From: an uncultured Collinsella sp.
GTDB lineage: Bacteria > Actinomycetota > Coriobacteriia > Coriobacteriales > Coriobacteriaceae
DNA: 24,062 bases
Direction of reading: 5' to 3'
Assembly: GCA_902496115.1 (NCBI GenBank)
Contig: CABUZK010000028.1
Location: forward strand, 1 to 24,062
The stretch's first letter is position 1, and every line of letters begins with the position of its first letter. Both the position numbers and the translations under genes were made by a program. This document shows positions 14,746 through 20,358 of the stretch, one piece after another. The notes beneath the pieces are model-generated. The model was given only the letters and a program-made list of their open reading frames with translations, did not search any database and had not been told where the DNA came from.

Positions 14746-14855
14746 GGCTATCCGACCCGCCGCCCGCAGATGAGCAACGTGTTTCGCCATTTCCCACGCG
14801 CGGTGCGGGCGATAATCTTGACGTATTCGATATACAACACGAAAGGAGTCCCACC

Positions 14856-16277
14856 ATGGGAGCATCGGTATCGGTCGCACAGGGCGCGCCTCTTGATGCA
14901 GGCACCTACAAGGCAGACGAGGCAGCCGTCGAGCGCTTTTGCGAATTGCTGCGCATCCCCACCGTTTCGCGTGAGAACATCGCCGAGCGCGACGATGAGC
15001 CCTTCAGCCAGTGGATTCCCACGCTTCAGCGACTTTATCCGCATTTCTTTAAAGTCGCCGAGCTCACACGCGTCGACGACTTTGGCATGCTCCTGCGTTG
15101 GCCTGGCGCCGATTCCGCCTTGGACCCCATCGTCATGATGGCGCATCAGGACGTCGTGCCCGTCGAGGGCCAAGACTGGAAGCACGATCCCTTTGGAGCC
15201 GAGATCTTCGACGGCGAGATCTGGGCCCGCGGATCACTCGACACCAAGTGCATCGTCTCGGCTTTCTTCGAGGCCGCCGAGCATTTGATTGCCCAGGGCT
15301 TCGTTCCCCCGCGCGATGTCTGGTTCTTCTCGAGCGATGGCGAGGAAATCGCCGCACCTACTGCAACCCATGCAGTGCAGTGGCTTCGCGAGCATAACAT
15401 CCATCCCTACATGGTGCTCGATGAGGGTGGCGCCGTGGCAACCGACGCCCCGCTCGGCGTCACCGAACCCGTTGCCATGGTAGGCGTGTCCGAGAAGGGC
15501 CACGTCGACCTTACCGTCACGGCGCGCGCCGACGGCGGCCATGCCTCTACGCCTGCGGCAAACGATGCCTGCCGTCTTCTCTGCCGTGTATGCGAGACTA
15601 TCTCGGCCAACCCCGGCAAGCCGCAGCTCACGCCCGCCGTCGAGGCCACACTGACCGAGTTGGGTGCCCGTAGCAGCGCGACGTATCAGGCAATCTTTGG
15701 CAACCTGTGGCTCACGCGCCCCGCGGTTACCAAGATCATGGCCGCCAGCCCCGAGACCTCGGCCATGCTGCGCACAACCTATGCGCTCACGCAGCTCGAA
15801 GGCTCCAATGCGCACAATGTGCTGCCACCAGTTGCTCGCGCCAACTTCAACGTTCGCATCGCTCCGTTCGAGACCATCGCCGATGCCGTTGAGCGCGCTC
15901 GCAGGCTCGCCGCTCAGCAGTGCCGCGCCTCGGGCGTAAGCCCCGACCATGTCACCGTCGAAATCAACGAGGCGATTCCCTACACCGAGCCCGCGCCCAT
16001 CTCGCCTTACGAAGACGATGCCGCCTTCAACTACATCCATCGCTGCGTGTCGGGTGTCTATCCCGAGGCCGGCTTTGCCCCCTACGTGCAGAACTCCTGC
16101 ACCGACTCGCGCGAGTTCAACGAGATCTGCGATCGCGTCTACCGCTTCTGCGGCTTCATCTACTCGGGCGAGGCGCGCAAGCTCGTCCATGCCGCCAACG
16201 AACGCATCGGCGTCGACGTCTACAAGCGCGGTATCGAATTCTATGTGGCGTTTCTCGCCAACCTTGGACAACTGTAG
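14856..16277 (+). CDS. M20-family metallopeptidase / amidohydrolase
   Basis: A 473-residue enzyme of the M20 di-zinc family, closest in form to the carboxypeptidase S / PM20D1-like members. Visible zinc and catalytic residues: His in MMAHQDVVPVEG (with the catalytic Asp two residues on), Asp in ARGSLDTKC (bridging ligand), Glu-Glu in SSDGEEIAAPT (general base and ligand), Asp in VLDEGGA, and His in KLVHAANERI near the C-terminus. GGHASTPAAND marks the dimerisation lid. No signal peptide, so it is cytoplasmic. AAAGGAG (14842-14848) precedes ATG 14856. The 110-base gap before it could hold a further promoter, but I find no clear one. In this operon it may cleave an imported dipeptide or N-acyl amino acid and release the substrate for the dehydratase. 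The true substrate is unknown. Confidence 0.85.
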   Translation: MGASVSVAQGAPLDAGTYKADEAAVERFCELLRIPTVSRENIAERDDEPFSQWIPTLQRLYPHFFKVAELTRVDDFGMLLRWPGADSALDPIVMMAHQDVVPVEGQDWKHDPFGAEIFDGEIWARGSLDTKCIVSAFFEAAEHLIAQGFVPPRDVWFFSSDGEEIAAPTATHAVQWLREHNIHPYMVLDEGGAVATDAPLGVTEPVAMVGVSEKGHVDLTVTARADGGHASTPAANDACRLLCRVCETISANPGKPQLTPAVEATLTELGARSSATYQAIFGNLWLTRPAVTKIMAASPETSAMLRTTYALTQLEGSNAHNVLPPVARANFNVRIAPFETIADAVERARRLAAQQCRASGVSPDHVTVEINEAIPYTEPAPISPYEDDAAFNYIHRCVSGVYPEAGFAPYVQNSCTDSREFNEICDRVYRFCGFIYSGEARKLVHAANERIGVDVYKRGIEFYVAFLANLGQL

Positions 16278-16330
16278 GACGGGAGGGACGACATCGCCCC
16301 TCCCCGCTTTTACCGACCAGGAGAACCAGC

Positions 16331-17650
16331 ATGACCCAACCAAATCTTAAGCGGGCGACCCGGCTCGACACCAAGGCCGTCGCCCTCGCCTCCCTACCCT
16401 TTATGGGCATGATCAGCTTTTGGCAGGTCTACGACGGCATCGTTCCCAAGATGCTCACAGGGACCTTTGGCCTATCCAACTCGCTCACCGGCGCGATCAT
16501 GGCCATCGATAATGTCTTTGGCCTGTTCCTGCTTCCGCTCTTTGGCATCCTCTCGGACCGCTGCGCAAGCAAACTCGGGCGCCGAACGCCCTTTATCTTG
16601 GGCGGCTCCGCGGTGGCAATGCTCTCCGTCCCGCTCATCGCGATCGCCAACAACATGGGCAGCCTACCTCTGCTCATTGGCGCGATTATCCTCACGCTTT
16701 TGGCAATATGCGCCTACCGCACCATGACGGTTGCCATTGTGGCCGATATTACGCCTCGCCCACTTCGAACCAAGGCGGACTCAATCGAAAAGATCGTCGG
16801 CTATGCGGGAACGGGTCTTATGCTCGTCGCCATCTCGGTCATGGTTCCCAAGGCCGACAAACCTGATTATCTTCCGCTCTTTATCTTGCAGGCCGCCTTT
16901 ATCCTCGTGTCAGCCGTTGTCTACGGCATCTTTGTCCGTGAGCCCGCCCTCGTCGAAAAGATGCGCGAGAAATCGCTGTCAATGGGCATCGACGAGGATC
17001 AGATTGACAAAGACGACTCCCCCGAGGCCGGCGGTAAGGAACGCGTTGCAGACACCGACGTGCGTCGCTCCATCATCATGCTGCTCGCCGCAACGTTTTT
17101 CTACTACATGAGCTATAACGCCATGACCACCAATATCAGCCGTTATGCCGATTTGTTCTACGGCATGGAGGGCGGTTCCTATGCCATCATCAATATCGTG
17201 ACGATTGCAGGCGCGCTGCTAAGCTACGTACCCCTGGCAAACCTTTCGCTCAAAATCGGCCGCAAAAAGGTCGCCCTGGGCACCGCCGTCATCATGGTTT
17301 TGTGCCCCGCGCTTCTTTGGCTGGCACCCGGTTTCTCGCCCGTGTTGTACGGCGTCTTTTTGTTGATGGGCGTCGCGCTGGGCGGCGTGGACCTGTGCGT
17401 GTACACGATGATTCTGGAGTGCTGCAGCTCCCAAAGCGTGGGCCGCTACTCCGGTTACTACTACACCGTGAGCATGGCGGCTCAGGTGGCGACGCCGATT
17501 CTCTCCGGCATCGTTATGGACGTGGCGCCGTCGATGCTCTTCGCCTACATCACGGCAATGGGCATGATTATGGACGCGAGCATTGCCGCCGCCAAGCACG
17601 GCGATGCTATCTTGATCGACGAGGTCGCTCGCCGCGAGGCAGCCGAGTAA
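16331..17650 (+). CDS. MFS transporter (GPH/SLC45-like)
   Basis: A 439-residue membrane protein with about 12 hydrophobic helices in two halves divided by a charged cytoplasmic loop (about residues 205-245, SMGIDEDQIDKDDSPEAGGKE). The loop between helices 2 and 3 reads GILSDRCASKLGRRTPFILGG, the SDR..S..GRR.PFI signature of the glycoside-pentoside-hexuronide/sucrose-type branch of the major facilitator superfamily; the second-half counterpart is LKIGRKKVALG. It is the last gene of the operon, 53 bases after the M20 gene, and is followed by a strong terminator. It likely imports the compound that the operon degrades, by proton or sodium symport. Substrate unknown; similarity to sugar carriers does not prove a sugar. 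Confidence 0.85.
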   Translation: MTQPNLKRATRLDTKAVALASLPFMGMISFWQVYDGIVPKMLTGTFGLSNSLTGAIMAIDNVFGLFLLPLFGILSDRCASKLGRRTPFILGGSAVAMLSVPLIAIANNMGSLPLLIGAIILTLLAICAYRTMTVAIVADITPRPLRTKADSIEKIVGYAGTGLMLVAISVMVPKADKPDYLPLFILQAAFILVSAVVYGIFVREPALVEKMREKSLSMGIDEDQIDKDDSPEAGGKERVADTDVRRSIIMLLAATFFYYMSYNAMTTNISRYADLFYGMEGGSYAIINIVTIAGALLSYVPLANLSLKIGRKKVALGTAVIMVLCPALLWLAPGFSPVLYGVFLLMGVALGGVDLCVYTMILECCSSQSVGRYSGYYYTVSMAAQVATPILSGIVMDVAPSMLFAYITAMGMIMDASIAAAKHGDAILIDEVARREAAE

Positions 17651-17673
17651 GAGACCGAATTGACTACCGAGCG

Positions 17674-17713
17674 AAAGGGGCCGGATAGGCAAAGTGCCCA
17701 TCCGGCCCCTTTT
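17674..17713 (+). terminator. Strong intrinsic terminator closing the operon
   Basis: AAAGGGGCCGGAT (17674-17686) and ATCCGGCCCCTTT (17700-17712) form a perfect 13-bp stem; GGCA/TGCC can extend it inside the loop. T 17710-17713 follow. The A run on the 5' side also gives a T tail on the - strand, so it can serve the convergent small membrane-protein gene. Confidence 0.9.
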
Positions 17714-17742
17714 CGGTTCATCCTCAAAAAGGCAATCGAAGC

Positions 17743-18066
17743 CTACCCCACCGTGACGGATTCCCCGGTAAAGGTGCTCACAAGCAACAAGATAAAGAAC
17801 GCCAGATAACTGATGCTCAATAGGTAGGCGACAACCAAAAAGAAGACCCATCCGACATTGGTCTTGCCGTCGGCACGGCGTTGCTCGCGATTACGGCAGA
17901 GCCAAATCGTCACGCCAATGGCCACAATCAACAGCGCAAGTGCCGCTGCTGCCAGTCCAGCAAGCGCAAACATCACGCCAATGCTCACAGCAACAACCGG
18001 GAGCAGCAGCAAGCCGCACCCGCACCCACCAGGACTATACACGGCAGACCATCGGCGTCGTTCCAT
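17743..18066 (-). CDS. Small membrane protein, unknown function
   Basis: A 107-residue protein with a basic start (MERRRW), a Gly/Cys-rich turn (PGGCGCG) and three hydrophobic helices near 17-36, 37-55 and 72-95. The loop between helices 2 and 3 is basic (CRNREQRRADGKTN), so that loop is likely cytoplasmic. ATG 18066 has GGAG five bases ahead on the - strand; GTG 18072 is possible. I recognise no family. It stands between the operon terminator and higA, on the same strand as higBA, 29 bases after the higA stop, and could be read from the higBA promoter. Confidence 0.6.
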   Translation of the reverse strand: MERRRWSAVYSPGGCGCGLLLLPVVAVSIGVMFALAGLAAAALALLIVAIGVTIWLCRNREQRRADGKTNVGWVFFLVVAYLLSISYLAFFILLLVSTFTGESVTVG

Positions 18067-18095
18067 CGTCACTCCAACCTCAACATCTTTGAGCG

Positions 18096-18437
18096 CTACA
18101 ACGCAACGGCCTGCTGAACGGGAACGATCTTATCCAGTTCCGGTTCGATGCGCCTCTTCTCTGCCTCAAGGTCAAACGCCATCTGGGCTCGAAGCCAATA
18201 GCCATCCATCAGGCCAAAGTAGCGGCAAAGGCGAAGGTCGGTGTCGGCCGTCACGCGACGCCTTCCCAAGATAATCTGCCCAATGCGTTGAGCCGGAATC
18301 CCGGTCTCCTTAGCAAGGCGATATTGAGAAATGCCCATAGGGGCAAGAAATTCCTCTTTGAGAAGCTCGCCAGGAGTCACCGGCGGCAGCAAATCGGACG
18401 CAGTCTCATCACTTGTGATAATCGACGATTTCGACAT
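18096..18437 (-). CDS. higA: HigA-type antitoxin (XRE helix-turn-helix)
   Basis: A 113-residue protein with the HigA opening PPVTPGELLKEEFLAPMGISQYRLAKETGIPAQRIGQIILGRRRVTADTDLRLCRYFG, a classic XRE fold with recognition helix PAQRIGQIILG. It is expected to bind and neutralise HigB and to repress their shared promoter. ATG 18437 is inside the end of higB (29-base overlap), so the two are translationally coupled in the toxin-first order normal for HigBA. The frame is open further upstream but that part is only the higB coding region read in another frame. The C-terminal part (MAFDLEAEKRRIEPELDKI) is helical. Confidence 0.9.
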   Translation of the reverse strand: MSKSSIITSDETASDLLPPVTPGELLKEEFLAPMGISQYRLAKETGIPAQRIGQIILGRRRVTADTDLRLCRYFGLMDGYWLRAQMAFDLEAEKRRIEPELDKIVPVQQAVAL

Positions 18438-18690
18438 TCCAAGCCATCCCCTGTCTCCACTCAAAACAGACCCGATAGCGCTCATTGACACGGATACTAT
18501 ATTGACCGGCGCGATCGCCCTTCAACGCTTCAAGACGATTGCCTGGCGGAACGCGAAGATCATCAAGCGAAGCGCAGATCTGCAGTTGGCGAATCTTCCT
18601 CAAGGCGACCCGCTCAAAAGGAATGAACTTCCTAATCCGCACACCCATTGCAAAGCGTTCAGTGTCTTCATCTTTATATGATGCAATCAT
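18409..18690 (-). CDS. higB: HigB-type toxin (RelE superfamily mRNA interferase)
   Basis: A 93-residue basic protein that begins MIASYKDEDTERFA and contains ALRKIRQLQICASLDDLRVPPGNRLEALKGDRAGQYSIRVNERYRVCFEW, which is the standard HigB/RelE-like fold: two N-terminal helices, the 'L..P....LE.L.GD..G.ysIRIN..yRicF.W' beta sheet and the C-terminal VEIVDYH. The conserved Arg, Tyr and His of the ribosome-dependent RNase are present (RVNERYRVCF, DYHK), so it is probably active. It precedes and overlaps higA. Confidence 0.92.
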   Translation of the reverse strand: MIASYKDEDTERFAMGVRIRKFIPFERVALRKIRQLQICASLDDLRVPPGNRLEALKGDRAGQYSIRVNERYRVCFEWRQGMAWNVEIVDYHK

Positions 18691-18701
18691 AGTATCGCCT
18701 T

Positions 18702-18714
18702 ACGTTAATAACGT
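18702..18714 (-). promoter_or_regulatory. Palindrome, candidate HigA operator
   Basis: ACGTTA-A-TAACGT is an exact 13-bp palindrome located 12-24 bases before the higB start and downstream of the candidate promoter, the normal place for autorepression by HigA. Confidence 0.6.
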
Positions 18715-18741
18715 CAAACGTTTCTATAGAGCTACATCTCT

Positions 18742-18771
18742 ATTATAGCGTACATCTGTTCGTATTTTCGA
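18742..18771 (-). promoter_or_regulatory. Candidate higBA promoter
   Basis: On the - strand a perfect TATAAT (18742-18747) lies 18 bases after TCGAAA (18766-18771). CTATAGAG (18724-18731) and CTCTATTATAG (18738-18748) form a partial dyad over the -10 region, a possible second repressor site. The rest of the 100-base gap holds nothing else that I can see. Confidence 0.6.
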
Positions 18772-18790
18772 GAAGATGCGTCCCCGTCGA

Positions 18791-19978
18791 CTAACAAAGC
18801 AAAAGCAATCGTTTGTAGACATCGAGTCCTTTGAGCAGGACTTCCTCGTCAAAGAGCATGGTATCGGTGTGAAGGGCACTCATCGCATAGGCTGGGCAGC
18901 CATCAGCGTCAATCGGGTTTTCTTGCCCCTCTGGCACACCCGTGCCCAGCAAGAAGAACACACCCGGCAGATGGCGCTGATAGAAAGCGAAGTCCTCGGC
19001 AATCAGCAAAGGCTCATCCACGAGCTGCAGCTCGGGCAAGGCAGGCGCGACATTGGCAAACAACTCGGGGTCGTTGTCGACCGGCGGATAGCCCTCGGCA
19101 AAGTCAAGATCGTACGTGCAGCCCGTTGCAGTGCATGCCTCATCAAGCACGCGGTGCACGCCCTCGCGTGCACGGTCGAACATGTCGTCTGTAAACACAC
19201 GCAGGCTGCCGGCCACATGGGCCTCCCCCGCCACCGCATTGCAGACGGTACCGGCCTGCAGCAGGCCGAACTTACCAATGCAGGGCTCGTCGGTGCCCAG
19301 CTCGTCCATCAGCACGCGCTCGGCAACCAAAAACTTCGCTGCCGCCAACGCGGCATCGTGCGACTCCTCAACCGGCACACCATAGGTCTTAGCAATATGG
19401 ATGCTCGTACCGTGAATATGGATATGCGTCTCGCTCGAGCGCGCCAGCAATGGACCGGAGCAGCTCGCCAACGTGTTTGCAGGCAGGTCGGGCCATACGT
19501 GGAACCCGAAGATGCGATCTGCCCCATAGCGCTCGAATACGCCGCTCTCACACACCGTCTTGGCGCCACCGGTCGTTTCCTCGGCCGGCTGAAACACAAA
19601 GAGCACGTTGCGCTTGATGGCACCCGGCTGCTCACGAATCGCTCGGTCGACAAAAGTCGCCGCCGCGAGCGCCATGGTCATGTGACCGTCGTGACCGCAC
19701 GCATGCATCTTGCCGGGATGCGTCGAGGCAAAGGCCGCGCCCGTTGCCTCCGCGATGGGCAGGGCATCCATGTCGGCGCGAATCGCCGTAGCATGCGCGG
19801 CGCCCGTACCGGCATCGAAGAAAGCGCAGACACAGCTGGGACACGGATGGGTCACCTCGCAGGCGAGCGGCCTCAACACGCCCTCAACATAAGCGATAGT
19901 CTGTGGAAGATCGAAGTCGAGCTCCGGGATCCTGTGCAAGTCGCGCCGATAGCGACGGAGTTCTTGGAGCTCGGTCAT
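18791..19978 (-). CDS. M20D amidohydrolase, probable N-acetyl-diaminopimelate deacetylase
   Basis: A 395-residue enzyme of the M20D branch. It shows YRRDLHRIPEL, AIRADMDALPI, MHACGHDGHMTMAL (metal-binding His/Asp), FQPAEETTGGAK (Glu-Glu) and FGFHVWPDLP. The lid motif is unusual: IHGTSIHIAKTYGVP where most members have G-K-G-G-H-(A/S); the His is kept. The likely role is removal of acetate from N-acetyl-LL-2,6-diaminopimelate, because dapH (the N-acetyltransferase of the same branch) lies in the divergent operon and Bacillus YkuR is similar through the N-terminal half. Other M20D enzymes (hippurate or indoleacetyl-amino-acid hydrolases) share these motifs, so the substrate is inferred. AAAGGA stands six bases before ATG 19978. 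Confidence 0.8.
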   Translation of the reverse strand: MTELQELRRYRRDLHRIPELDFDLPQTIAYVEGVLRPLACEVTHPCPSCVCAFFDAGTGAAHATAIRADMDALPIAEATGAAFASTHPGKMHACGHDGHMTMALAAATFVDRAIREQPGAIKRNVLFVFQPAEETTGGAKTVCESGVFERYGADRIFGFHVWPDLPANTLASCSGPLLARSSETHIHIHGTSIHIAKTYGVPVEESHDAALAAAKFLVAERVLMDELGTDEPCIGKFGLLQAGTVCNAVAGEAHVAGSLRVFTDDMFDRAREGVHRVLDEACTATGCTYDLDFAEGYPPVDNDPELFANVAPALPELQLVDEPLLIAEDFAFYQRHLPGVFFLLGTGVPEGQENPIDADGCPAYAMSALHTDTMLFDEEVLLKGLDVYKRLLLLC

Positions 19979-20090
19979 AAAGGTTCCTTTCATAGATGCG
20001 CGCCAGTTGCCATCTTATTGTGCCGCAAGATTGCCGCACTCTTATTTCCAGCATATCCCTGCATTTTTTAAACGTTATATACGAATACTC

Positions 20091-20119
20091 TTGTTTGGTA
20101 AAGTGCAACGTGGTAGGGT
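20091..20119 (+). promoter_or_regulatory. Candidate promoter of the lysine-riboswitch operon
   Basis: TTGTTT (20091-20096) and TAGGGT (20114-20119) are 17 bases apart, putting the transcript start near 20126, just at the 5' edge of the riboswitch. Both boxes are partial matches. Confidence 0.45.
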
Positions 20120-20125
20120 CGTTAC

Positions 20126-20290
20126 CACTTGATAGAGGCGCGGGCACGAAGAACCGCGGGCGAGCCGGCAGGCTTTGACCCCGCGGGGAGGCGAAACCCG
20201 CCGAACTGGGCTTTTCGGGCACGAACAACCTGGTGGGCCTGCGGGAAACACCCGCAGGACTGTCTGCAGCAATGCGGGAGCGCTATCCGG
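20126..20290 (+). promoter_or_regulatory. Lysine riboswitch (L-box)
   Basis: The 380-base gap between the divergent deacetylase and lysA-dapA contains the L-box signature. GATAGAGGCGCG (20131-20142) opens it; P1 pairs GATAG (20131-20135) with CTATC (20283-20287). Conserved core parts follow in order: GAAGAACC, GGGGAGGCG, CCGCCGAACTGGGC, a perfect P4 hairpin CCTGCGGG/CCCGCAGG (20238-20245/20251-20258), GGACTGTC, and GGGAGCGCTATCC. It binds lysine in the mRNA leader and should lower expression of lysA-dapA, dapB and dapH when lysine is plentiful. Confidence 0.88.
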
Positions 20291-20348
20291 ACATTGGGTC
20301 CACGCTATGCGGATTCGATGCGCAGATGGCGCCGTCTGGATAGCGAGG
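20281..20348 (+). promoter_or_regulatory. Riboswitch expression platform with duplicated CGCTAT
   Basis: ATAGCG (20340-20345), joined to the GAGG ribosome site (20345-20348), can pair with CGCTAT at 20281-20286 (the P1 3' strand; eight bases, CGCTATCC/GGATAGCG) or with a second CGCTAT at 20303-20308, the latter closing around a CAGAT/GTCTG hairpin (20323-20338). P1 formation removes the first partner and so chooses between the folds. No T run follows, so control is probably at translation initiation. Confidence 0.6.
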
Positions 20349-20358
20349 TTTACGGGAC

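Noticed and set aside
14818..14836. TTGACG and TATACA as a promoter for the M20 gene
   Set aside because: The boxes are only seven bases apart, too close for a working promoter.
18776..20071. A 431-codon open frame on the + strand
   Set aside because: It is the reverse strand of the M20D deacetylase, with no recognisable domain and no ribosome site.
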